Source of the DNA: Aquimarina muelleri DSM 19832
GTDB lineage: Bacteria > Bacteroidota > Bacteroidia > Flavobacteriales > Flavobacteriaceae
DNA: 53,788 nucleotides
Reading direction: 5' to 3'
NCBI RefSeq assembly: GCF_000430665.1
Contig: NZ_KE387191.1
Coordinates: forward strand, 1 to 53,788
In this document: piece by piece, positions 8,294 through 14,915 of the stretch
Position numbering within the stretch: position 1 is the first letter of the stretch
Layout of the letters: each line of letters opens with the position of its first letter
Position numbers and translations under genes: made by a program
The notes under the pieces: model-generated
What the model saw: the letters and a program-made list of their open reading frames with translations, nothing else
Database searches by the model: none
What the model was told of the DNA's origin: nothing

Positions 8294-9147
8294 TGGGATT
8301 GGTTAAAATAATAAAGCCAGGTGTTTTTACTACGGTGCAAGATGAAGGTCGTTTTGGGTTTTCAAAATATGGAGTTCCAAAAAGCGGTGCAATGGATTTA
8401 GAGTCATTAAGGTTTGCAAATTTACTTTTAGGAAACGATAAAAATTGTGCGTGTATAGAATGGACTTTTCAACCTCCTGTTTTACAATTTTATGAAGCTA
8501 CAAGTATTGTTTTGACAGGCGCACCTGTAGATGCTTTTTTAAATGGTGAAAAAATAAAAATGTATCATCAAACTAAGGTGGGTAAAAATGATATTTTGGT
8601 TATTAATTTTTGTAAGAATAAAGTGTATGGATATATAGGAATTAAAGATGGATTTAGGTCATTAATAGTGTTAGGTAGTAGGTCTTATTATGGGGGGATT
8701 ACTGCTAAAAAAAAGCTATCAATTGGAGATGAAATAGCATATGAAAAACAAGAATATTTTAAGGGAAATTTCTCTGGTATTTCGAGTTCTTTTTTTACAG
8801 AAACAACAAAGGTTGTAGAAGTCTATCCAGGGCCTGAATTTGAGTTGTTGTCAATAGAACAGAAAAGAGTTTTGATGGATTCTGTTTTTACAATTTCTAA
8901 TAGCATAAATCGAATGGCAATTCAGTTAGAAGAAAAGTTAAAAAATAGTATTTTTTCCATAATAACTTCTCCAGTTTTGCCGGGTACGGTACAGTTAACT
9001 CCATCAGGTAATTTAATTGTTTTAATGCGAGATTGCCAAACTACAGGTGGATACCCCAGAGTTTTACAAGTAACAGAAAATGCGATTAACCAAATTGCAC
9101 AAAAAAGAATGGGAGAGAAGCTTAATTTTGTTTTAGTAAGCTTTTGA
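8290..9147 (+). CDS. pxpC: 5-oxoprolinase subunit PxpC (KipA family)
   Basis: Biotin-dependent-carboxylase-like subunit (285 aa), the third 5-oxoprolinase component. It begins MMGLVKIIKPGVFTTVQDEG, followed by the hallmark GRFGFSKYGVPKSGAMD, then CIEWTFQPP, SRSYYGGI, and near the end the GYPRVLQVTENAINQIAQ block. The ATG at 8290 overlaps the pxpB stop by four bases; a second ATG follows immediately. It is the last gene of the cluster. The next 676 bp contain no gene and many dispersed repeats, with no simple U-tract terminator. Confidence 0.92.
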   Translation: MMGLVKIIKPGVFTTVQDEGRFGFSKYGVPKSGAMDLESLRFANLLLGNDKNCACIEWTFQPPVLQFYEATSIVLTGAPVDAFLNGEKIKMYHQTKVGKNDILVINFCKNKVYGYIGIKDGFRSLIVLGSRSYYGGITAKKKLSIGDEIAYEKQEYFKGNFSGISSSFFTETTKVVEVYPGPEFELLSIEQKRVLMDSVFTISNSINRMAIQLEEKLKNSIFSIITSPVLPGTVQLTPSGNLIVLMRDCQTTGGYPRVLQVTENAINQIAQKRMGEKLNFVLVSF

Positions 9148-9164
9148 TTTAAGATATTCCCCTT

Positions 9165-9191
9165 GTCATCCCAGTGCATACTGGGATCCAT
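9165..9191. repeat. Dispersed palindrome copy 1
   Basis: GTCATCCCAGTGCATACTGG continues into GATCCATA. The core is the inverted repeat ATCCCAG TGCATA CTGGGAT. The same unit recurs at 9463 and 9515, so it is a dispersed REP-like element. Confidence 0.75.
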
Positions 9192-9207
9192 AATATGATG
9201 TTCGTAT

Positions 9208-9263
9208 GTCACATGGAGCTTATCGAAATGCAATTAATTTGTCACATTGAGCTTGTCGAAATG
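9208..9263 (+). repeat. Two tandem copies of a 23-nt repeat
   Basis: The sequence at 9208-9230 is repeated at 9241-9263 with two substitutions. The second copy contains CACATTGAGCTTGTCG followed by AAATG. The copies are separated by 10 nt and lie just after palindrome copy 1. They look like the second half of the same composite intergenic repeat. Confidence 0.65.
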
Positions 9264-9344
9264 TAATAGCAAACATAGTTCTTCGATTCTGCTAAGAATA
9301 ATGAATAATTGGAATGCATGGTGTTGCGTTTGAATGTTACCCCT

Positions 9345-9398
9345 GTCATCCCAGCCCTTCGACTTGACTCAGGATAAACTAAAGGCTGGAATCCATAA
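9345..9398. repeat. Dispersed palindrome, long variant
   Basis: It starts with the same GTCATCCCAG as the short copies, but the arm is CCAGCCCTT pairing with AAAGGCTGG across an insert containing CGACTTGACTCAGG. It ends in AATCCATAA like the short form, so it is a second class of the same repeat family. Confidence 0.65.
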
Positions 9399-9462
9399 CA
9401 CGATACTGCGTATTGCGACAAACTAGTTTTGTGTTTTTATGTTTTTATAATGATATTTTTTT

Positions 9463-9540
9463 GTCATCCCAGTGCATACTGGTATCTATAATGTGATGTT
9501 CGCATGTTATCCTTGTCATCCCAGTGCATACTGGGATCCA
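9463..9540. repeat. Dispersed palindrome copies 3 and 4
   Basis: Copy 3 (9463-9489) has one arm mutated (CTGGTATC instead of CTGGGATC). Copy 4 (9515-9540) is intact. The spacer between them (AATGTGATGTTCGCATG) resembles the sequence after copy 1 (AATATGATGTTCGTATG). The repeat unit is therefore longer than the palindrome and was duplicated with its flank. Confidence 0.7.
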
Positions 9541-9616
9541 AAATAAAGTTGTTAAGCTTTTTTTAAGTAAAGCAAATGCTTAGATAACGTTTATAATACA
9601 TACAGACCAAAAACAA

Positions 9617-9657
9617 GGGGGAGAATCCCCCTTAGAGCAACAGGGGGAAAATCCCCT
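9617..9657. repeat. Two G/C hairpins in tandem
   Basis: GGGGGAGAATCCCCC (9617-9631) and AGGGGGAAAATCCCCT (9642-9657) are near-identical short hairpins 10 nt apart. They are striking in an AT-rich background and close the repeat-rich stretch 9148-9823. I see no coding sequence there. The second may act as a weak terminator. Confidence 0.6.
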
Positions 9658-9823
9658 ACTTGTATTTTTTTAAATATTCTTTAGAATCTTCTAAGTAGTT
9701 GTTTTTGTGTTGTTAAGCTGTTTTTGGGATAGATAAGTTTTGGATACAAAGGGTAGGTGTATTTGCTTTGCAACTTGTTTTTTGGATATATTAGCCTCAG
9801 TTAACGTAAAATAATTTACAGTC

Positions 9824-10240
9824 ATGGGAAAAGAATTACCAAAAAGAAAGAAAAAGAGACCAGAAAAATGTATCACACCAGAGGAAGCAAAAGAGCTTCA
9901 GCATGCTTGGTGCTGTACCAGAACACCAGAAATTGATAAATGTGTAGGTTTTGAAGATACCCGAGAGTTTCATTGGAGTGTAGAGGAGTTACAGCAATAT
10001 CTTAAATATGTAAAAAAACAATCTAAAAAGCAAGGGATCTGTAATCCTGGGATTCGCATCTATTTTGGAGCATACCCTAAAGAAAAATGTAAAATGAACA
10101 AAGGATACGCAACTGTATTTTTAGCGCCTACAGGTGCCCCAGCAGGGGAACTAGGTAAAGGAGGAGGAGGTTCTCCAAATAATTATAGTATTGAGCCTTA
10201 TAATAGAGGAGGAACAGGTCATCCACCAATTGGGTACTAA
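9824..10240 (+). CDS. Conserved hypothetical, first gene of a signalling operon
   Basis: This 138-aa protein has no signal peptide and a basic start (MGKELPKRKKKRP). The body holds TPEEAKELQHAW, DTREFHWSVEELQQYLKYV, then GIRIYFGAYP and YATVFLAPTG. The tail from about residue 110 is Gly-rich and low in complexity (GELGKGGGGSPNN, ending HPPIGY). I recall similar proteins in flavobacteria, but no assigned function. Five Cys residues are spread over the protein without a metal-binding pattern. The next start codon (10242) lies one base past its stop, so it is probably co-translated with the 7TM protein and the two-component system. Confidence 0.8.
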   Translation: MGKELPKRKKKRPEKCITPEEAKELQHAWCCTRTPEIDKCVGFEDTREFHWSVEELQQYLKYVKKQSKKQGICNPGIRIYFGAYPKEKCKMNKGYATVFLAPTGAPAGELGKGGGGSPNNYSIEPYNRGGTGHPPIGY

Positions 10241-10241
10241 T

Positions 10242-10934
10242 ATGTTTTTAATAGTTATTAATTTTTTTGAAATCGTAGCTGCGATTGTAGGAACTATATA
10301 TATAACAAAGTGTCGAGAAGATAATTTTTCTCGATACTTTGTTTGTTTTCTTTGGTTTTCTGCTTTTGTTGATATTGTGTTTGGTTGGTTGCCAACACTT
10401 ATTTATTATACAGAACAATTTTCCTTTTTGAAAGAAACTATTTTTTCAAATAATCAATGGGCTTATAATGCATTTGACTTAATCAATTTCTCTTTTTATT
10501 TATTGTTCTTTATAAATTTTATTGATTCTTATAAGATTAAAAAAATTGGAGTATATATACTAATAGGATATGTGATAACTTCATTGTTAAATTTAGTTCT
10601 TTCGGGAAATTTTTTTGAAACTCCAATGATTTATAATTTAATATTGGGGACGTTACTATTGATCTTATTTATTATTTATTATTATTATCAGATACTTCAA
10701 AGTGAACAAATCTTAGATTTTTATAAAACCATAACATTTTATGTTTCAGTAGGAGCCTTGGTGTTTCATATTATAGTTAATCCTGTTTTTATATATGGAG
10801 AGTATTATAATAACGAGAAAAGCCCTGAATTTGTTCAGATTTATAGAATTATACTTACTACAGCAAATATTTTTATGTATTCTTGCTATACTATTGGCTT
10901 TATTGTATGCTTGCGAAAGAACAAATCTTATTAA
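10242..10934 (+). CDS. Seven-TM membrane protein, likely partner of the kinase
   Basis: A 230-aa polytopic membrane protein with about seven hydrophobic segments (first MFLIVINFFEIVAAIVGTIY, last near FMYSCYTIGFIVCL). An upstream in-frame ATG at 10191 would overlap the previous gene by 50 bp. The ATG at 10242, one base after that gene's stop, is preferred. I recognise no catalytic motif. It overlaps the kinase gene by 28 bp, and that kinase has only one TM segment and no sensor domain. The 7TM protein is therefore a good candidate for its sensory or stabilising partner; this is inferred from position. Confidence 0.75.
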   Translation: MFLIVINFFEIVAAIVGTIYITKCREDNFSRYFVCFLWFSAFVDIVFGWLPTLIYYTEQFSFLKETIFSNNQWAYNAFDLINFSFYLLFFINFIDSYKIKKIGVYILIGYVITSLLNLVLSGNFFETPMIYNLILGTLLLILFIIYYYYQILQSEQILDFYKTITFYVSVGALVFHIIVNPVFIYGEYYNNEKSPEFVQIYRIILTTANIFMYSCYTIGFIVCLRKNKSY

Positions 10935-11689
10935 TCATTTATTTTACCGTTATTATTCTATTTTTTATAATATTCGGGATTATATTTTTTATTGCTTTTC
11001 AACGTAGAAAAAATAAGCTCCTTTTAGATAAACATAAAGCAGAACAACGTTATGAAGATGAGATTTTTAGATCTCGTATAGAAATACAAGAACAAGCACT
11101 TAAAAATGTAAGTTGGGAGCTACATGATAATATAGGGCAATTGCTGTCTACCGCAGTAATGCAAATTAATATTATGAGTACCTCTATAGAGGATAAAACA
11201 GCAGAGTCCTTACAAGATGTTCGAAAATTAGTAGGAGATAGCTTGCAGGAGATTCGTAGCTTGTCTAAAACCCTAAACCACGAAGTAATCCAGAATGTTG
11301 GATTAGAAAAATCTATACAGGTAGAACTAAAACGTTTTGAAAAACTAAATTTTTTAACGCCTTCTTTAACCGTAACAGGCGAGGAAGTGTATATTAATCC
11401 TAAAGACGAAATTATATTATATCGTATCATTCAGGAGTTCTTTTCTAATACTATTAAACATGCAGAGGCGTCAAAACTAGATGTAACTTTAGATTTTAGT
11501 CCAGAAAAATTACATATTACCATACAGGATGATGGGGTTGGTTTTGATATGAAATCTGTACAGGCAAATTCTGGTTTGTTAAATATGAAAAGCCGCGCAT
11601 CCTTGGTCAACGCAGATTTAGAGTATACATCTTCTCGAAATAAAGGAGTTTTACTTATTTTGTCTTATCCTATATACAATAAAAATTGA
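10907..11689 (+). CDS. HisKA_3 (NarX/DesK-type) sensor histidine kinase
   Basis: This 260-aa kinase has one N-terminal TM helix (about residues 8-31), a short coiled linker rich in K/E, the HisKA_3 dimerisation box with SWELHDNIGQLL (phospho-acceptor His73), and a HATPase_c domain. The ATPase shows N-box NTIKHAEASK, G1 DDGVGFD and GLLNMKSRASL. It has no periplasmic sensor domain, so the signal must come from a partner. The start chosen (MLAKEQILL) is downstream of an alternative ATG at 10883; either overlaps the 7TM gene. The cognate regulator follows 64 bp later. Confidence 0.88.
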   Translation: MLAKEQILLIIYFTVIILFFIIFGIIFFIAFQRRKNKLLLDKHKAEQRYEDEIFRSRIEIQEQALKNVSWELHDNIGQLLSTAVMQINIMSTSIEDKTAESLQDVRKLVGDSLQEIRSLSKTLNHEVIQNVGLEKSIQVELKRFEKLNFLTPSLTVTGEEVYINPKDEIILYRIIQEFFSNTIKHAEASKLDVTLDFSPEKLHITIQDDGVGFDMKSVQANSGLLNMKSRASLVNADLEYTSSRNKGVLLILSYPIYNKN

Positions 11690-11753
11690 TTTTATACATT
11701 TGTAGTACAAAAGATATTCCTACCGTATCAAAGTATAAAAACGTATAAAACTT

Positions 11754-12401
11754 ATGAAAAAGAAGACTATAGTTATTGTTGACGATCATCTTCTGTTTGC
11801 ACAATCGTTAGAGAGTTTAATATCAAAACTGGAGAAATATGAGGTTTTGGCAATTTTAAAAAACGGTAAGGAGCTTACACAGTATTTTAAGCATAAAAGG
11901 AGAACGCCAGATCTTATACTATTAGATGTTAAGATGCCAGTAATGGATGGGGTGCAAACCATGCAATGGCTTAAGAAAAACAAACCAGATCAAAAAGCAT
12001 TAGCTTTAACGATGGAGGATGATGAAGAAACCATTATTAGAATGTTAAGATCAGGAGCTAAAGGATATCTTTTAAAAGATATACATCCCGAGAATTTTGA
12101 GTTTGCAATGAAAATGGTGATCGAGCAAGGATTTTATTATTCAGGAAAAATAGAAAGTGCCTTGCGTAATTCAGAAGATCTTGCTGAAACTATAAATCTT
12201 CATGAAAAATTAACAGATAAGGAAAGAATTTTTTTAAAATATGCCTGTTCAGAACTTACGTATAAGGATATTGCAGAAGAGATGCATTTAAGCCCAAAAA
12301 CAATAGAAAATTATCGGGAAGCGGTATTTAAAAAACTAGAAGTTAAAACCAGAGTTGGATTAGTGATTTATTGCATAAAAAATAAACTTTTTGTGGTTTA
12401 G
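11754..12401 (+). CDS. NarL/LuxR-type response regulator
   Basis: A 215-aa DNA-binding response regulator. The receiver domain (1-125) has acidic residues D10-D11, the phosphorylation site D58 in LILLDVKMPVMDG, and the signalling Lys in GYLLKDI. The C-terminal domain (about 150-212) is a LuxR-type HTH: LTDKERIFLKYACSELTYKD, then IAEEMHLSPKTIENYR. It is in the same direction as the kinase and almost certainly its partner. The targets are not visible in the sequence. No clear terminator follows it before the ilv leader. Confidence 0.92.
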   Translation: MKKKTIVIVDDHLLFAQSLESLISKLEKYEVLAILKNGKELTQYFKHKRRTPDLILLDVKMPVMDGVQTMQWLKKNKPDQKALALTMEDDEETIIRMLRSGAKGYLLKDIHPENFEFAMKMVIEQGFYYSGKIESALRNSEDLAETINLHEKLTDKERIFLKYACSELTYKDIAEEMHLSPKTIENYREAVFKKLEVKTRVGLVIYCIKNKLFVV

Positions 12402-12491
12402 TGATATTTTTTTCATGAAATAGATAAGAGATCTTAAAAGAAGTATTTATAAAATGATTTTTTTAAAGTTAGCTCTTTCGAAAAAATAAAC

Positions 12492-12499
12492 TATATTTG
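12492..12499 (+). promoter_or_regulatory. Candidate -7 box for ilv operon leader
   Basis: TATATTTG matches the Bacteroidetes -7 consensus TAnnTTTG. Transcription would begin near 12505, only a few bases before the leader 1 ATG, so leader 1 would be almost leaderless. No clean -33 TTTG is seen at the expected distance, so this is tentative. Confidence 0.4.
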
Positions 12500-12509
12500 A
12501 ATTCAGAAA

Positions 12510-12572
12510 ATGAATAACAGAAACATAAATATCATTGTGGTCATTAATATTGAGGTAATTATTATACCTTGA
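12510..12572 (+). CDS. ilv leader peptide 1 (Ile/Val-rich, 20 aa)
   Basis: This 20-codon ORF reads MNNRNINIIVVINIEVIIIP then TGA: 8 Ile and 3 Val, no Leu. The run I-I-V-V-I precedes a final V-x-I-I-I cluster. It is the first translated element of the ilvD leader and is followed 32 nt later by a terminator. AAGGGA (12574-12579), immediately after the stop, can pair with TCCCTT (12609-12614) in the left arm of that terminator, giving a classical attenuation choice. Also, AGGTA (12553-12557) can pair with TACCT (12565-12569), a possible pause hairpin that a stalled ribosome would cover. Coding status is inferred from composition and layout. Confidence 0.8.
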   Translation: MNNRNINIIVVINIEVIIIP

Positions 12573-12603
12573 TAAGGGACCTTTATAGATATTAATCATA
12601 TAT

Positions 12604-12637
12604 AAAAATCCCTTTACTCAAGTAAAGGGATTTTTTT
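12604..12637 (+). terminator. ilv attenuator terminator 1
   Basis: AAAAATCCCTTTACT (12604-12618) pairs with AGTAAAGGGATTTTT (12621-12635), ending in a T7 run (12631-12637). The tight loop means the innermost pairs probably open. It lies between leader peptides 1 and 2, so it can stop transcription before leader 2 and ilvD. Its CCCTTT arm is the target of the alternative pairing with AAGGGA beside the leader 1 stop codon. Confidence 0.85.
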
Positions 12638-12644
12638 GTTTGAA

Positions 12645-12659
12645 TAAACAGTCTGTTTA
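12645..12659. promoter_or_regulatory. 15-bp palindrome between the two attenuators
   Basis: TAAACAG T CTGTTTA is a perfect 7-1-7 inverted repeat directly after terminator 1 and 35 nt before leader 2. It could be an operator for a dimeric regulator or a small RNA hairpin separating the two attenuators. No regulator is implicated by the sequence. Confidence 0.35.
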
Positions 12660-12693
12660 AAGAATAGAACTTAAAAAAAGAATATAGATTAAA

Positions 12694-12759
12694 ATGAGAG
12701 TGTTTAATAATATAATTATCAATGTCATTATCATTATTGTGATTATTTCGCAAGTATGA
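12694..12759 (+). CDS. ilv leader peptide 2 (Ile/Val-rich, 21 aa)
   Basis: A second leader ORF of 21 codons, starting MRVFNN. It has Ile at codons 7-9, 12-15 and 17-18 and Val at 3, 11, 16 and 21: 9 Ile, 4 Val, no Leu. The stop codon TGA (12757-12759) is itself inside ATGAAGGGA (12756-12764), which is complementary over all nine bases to TCCCTTCAT, the left arm of terminator 2. A ribosome finishing the peptide would mask this strand and allow termination. One stalled at the Ile run would leave it free to form the antiterminator. The composition is too biased for chance, and leader 1 repeats the design. Confidence 0.82.
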   Translation: MRVFNNIIINVIIIIVIISQV

Positions 12760-12789
12760 AGGGATGTTGTATGCTAAAATAAATAGAGC

Positions 12790-12819
12790 TCCCTTCATTT
12801 TATGAAGGGATTTTTTTTT
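12790..12819 (+). terminator. ilv attenuator terminator 2
   Basis: TCCCTTCAT (12790-12798) pairs with ATGAAGGGA (12802-12810) around a TTT loop, followed by nine T. It lies 31 nt past the leader 2 stop. Its right arm is identical in sequence to the antiterminator strand at 12756-12764, so the left arm has two mutually exclusive partners. The remaining 245 nt to ilvD are AT-rich with no further terminator seen. Confidence 0.9.
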
Positions 12820-13064
12820 GGAGTATATCTAAATACTTAAAAAAAAATAACAAATAGTGATTGTAAATATTAAAATATAAAATACTGTAAATCAGTAATT
12901 AATATAAGTGAAGGTAGTGTTGGATATTGTAAGGGTATTGAATAAAATCTAAAGATTTAGATGCAACGAAATAATTTTACATTATGATTTGCTTAGTTCG
13001 ATAGATATATGGTATTGAAAAAGTTAAAATTTAAAATAATTCATAAAACTGATATTTAAAAAAA

Positions 13065-14741
13065 ATGAGCATTAATAAATATAGTAAACAAGTCACACAA
13101 GATGATACACAACCAGCCGCACAGGCAATGCTTCATGCTATTGGTTTAACCGACGAGGATTTTAATAAACCATTGGTTGGTATAGCAAGTACTGGTTATG
13201 AAGGAAATCCATGCAATATGCACCTTAACGACCTCGCAAAGCTGGTCAAAAAAGGAACTCTGCAAGAAGACGTAGTTGGACTAATATTTAATACTATTGG
13301 GGTAAGCGATGGTATATCTATGGGAACACCAGGTATGCGATTTTCATTACCATCCAGAGATGTAATTGCAGATTCTATGGAGACGGTAGTGCAAGCAATG
13401 TCTTATGATGGTATGGTAACTGTAGTTGGATGCGATAAAAATATGCCAGGAGCATTAATGGCAATGCTTCGGTTAAACCGCCCATCGATTTTGGTATACG
13501 GGGGAACTATAGCCTCTGGATGCCATGAAGGTAAAAAACTAGATGTGGTTTCGGCTTTTGAAGCCTGGGGAGAAAAAGTAGCAGGAACAATATCCCAAAC
13601 AGAATATAAAAATGTGATAGAAAAAGCTTGTCCCGGAGCAGGAGCATGTGGTGGAATGTATACCGCAAATACGATGGCTTCAGCAATCGAAGCTTTAGGG
13701 ATGGCTTTGCCATATAACTCTTCAAACCCAGCGATAAGTAAAGATAAAGAACAAGAAAGTATAGCTGCAGGACGAGCAATGCGACTACTGCTAGAAAAAG
13801 ATATAAAACCAAAAGATATAGTAACTAAAAAGTCATTAGAAAACGCCATACGATTGGTTACTATTCTTGGTGGTTCTACAAATGCAGTTTTACACTTTTT
13901 GGCAATAGCCAGAGCAGCAGATGTAGAGTTTACTTTAGCCGATTTTCAAAGAATAAGTGACGAAACTCCATTTTTGGCAGATTTAAAGCCAAGTGGAAAA
14001 TACTTAATGGAAGATGTACACGAAGTAGGAGGAATTCCTGCGGTATTAAAATATCTTTTAAAGAAAGGACTACTTCATGGAGACTGTTTAACCGTAACCG
14101 GAAAGACAATAGCTGAAAATTTATTGGATGTTCCAGATCTTAAAGAAGGTCAAGAGGTAATCAAACCTATAGAAAATCCAATAAAGCAAACAGGACATCT
14201 TAGAATACTATTTGGAAACTTAGCACAAGATGGTTGCGTAGCAAAAATAACAGGTAAAGAAGGGTTACGATTTGAAGGAAAAGCAAAAGTGTTTGAAGGA
14301 GAGTACAATGCTAATGATGGTATAAGAGAGGGTAAGGTAGAAAAAGGAGATGTTGTAGTTATTCGATATGAAGGACCAAAAGGCGGCCCTGGTATGCCAG
14401 AAATGTTAAAACCAACCGCAGCAATAATGGGAGCTGGTTTAGGAAAAGATGTCGCTTTGATTACAGATGGACGATTTTCTGGAGGAACACATGGATTTGT
14501 AGTAGGGCATATTACTCCTGAAGCACAAGATGGTGGCTTGATCGCATTAGTAAAAGATGGCGATATTATTACTATTGATGCAGAAACAAATACTATTACA
14601 GTAGCTATTGAGGAGGAAGAAATAAAGAAAAGAAGAGCAGCATGGGAGCAACCAGCCTTAAAGTTTAATAAAGGAGTATTATACAAATATGCAAAAACAG
14701 TATCCTCTGCATCCCGAGGATGTGTAACAGATGAGTTCTAA
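13065..14741 (+). CDS. ilvD: Dihydroxy-acid dehydratase
   Basis: IlvD (558 aa) dehydrates 2,3-dihydroxy-isovalerate and -methylvalerate to the 2-oxo acids that precede valine and isoleucine. Three Cys positions typical of the [2Fe-2S] type are visible: C50 (GNPCNMHL), C123 (VVGCDKNMPG) and C195 (GAGACGGMYTANTMA). The C-terminal domain includes DGRFSGGTHGFVVGHITPEA. It is the first structural gene of the ilv cluster and lies behind both attenuators. The order ilvD-ilvB-ilvN-ilvC-ilvA is all on the same strand. Confidence 0.97.
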   Translation: MSINKYSKQVTQDDTQPAAQAMLHAIGLTDEDFNKPLVGIASTGYEGNPCNMHLNDLAKLVKKGTLQEDVVGLIFNTIGVSDGISMGTPGMRFSLPSRDVIADSMETVVQAMSYDGMVTVVGCDKNMPGALMAMLRLNRPSILVYGGTIASGCHEGKKLDVVSAFEAWGEKVAGTISQTEYKNVIEKACPGAGACGGMYTANTMASAIEALGMALPYNSSNPAISKDKEQESIAAGRAMRLLLEKDIKPKDIVTKKSLENAIRLVTILGGSTNAVLHFLAIARAADVEFTLADFQRISDETPFLADLKPSGKYLMEDVHEVGGIPAVLKYLLKKGLLHGDCLTVTGKTIAENLLDVPDLKEGQEVIKPIENPIKQTGHLRILFGNLAQDGCVAKITGKEGLRFEGKAKVFEGEYNANDGIREGKVEKGDVVVIRYEGPKGGPGMPEMLKPTAAIMGAGLGKDVALITDGRFSGGTHGFVVGHITPEAQDGGLIALVKDGDIITIDAETNTITVAIEEEEIKKRRAAWEQPALKFNKGVLYKYAKTVSSASRGCVTDEF

Positions 14742-14915
14742 AAGTACTCTTGCACAAAATGTTGGTTTTAAATGAATTGGTATTACGGCGAAGGCTGAAG
14801 TCAAAAAATAATATTTGATGCAGGTAAACAATAAATTATCATTCTGATGTAAATCAGAACCTAAAAAAAGCCTGGACTATAGTTTCTAAAAGTCTAGCCT
14901 CTAAAATAATAGTGT

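Noticed and set aside
9148..9823. CRISPR array among the repeats
   Set aside because: Repeats are few, irregularly spaced, of several types, and not separated by unique spacers of constant length; no cas genes.
10191..10241. Upstream ATG for the 7TM gene
   Set aside because: It would overlap the previous gene by 50 bp in another frame and adds a polar extension before the first TM; the ATG one base after the previous stop is better.
13013..13063. Short ORF beginning MVLKKLKFKII just before the ilvD start
   Set aside because: It contains Leu, Val and Ile but mainly Lys, has no associated terminator, and runs up to the ilvD start in AT-rich DNA; weak evidence.
13403..13849. Minus-strand ORF of 148 aa inside ilvD
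   Set aside because: It is a shadow of the ilvD frame with no family features; the same holds for minus-strand ORFs in argG, argH, gltB, gltD and pxpC.
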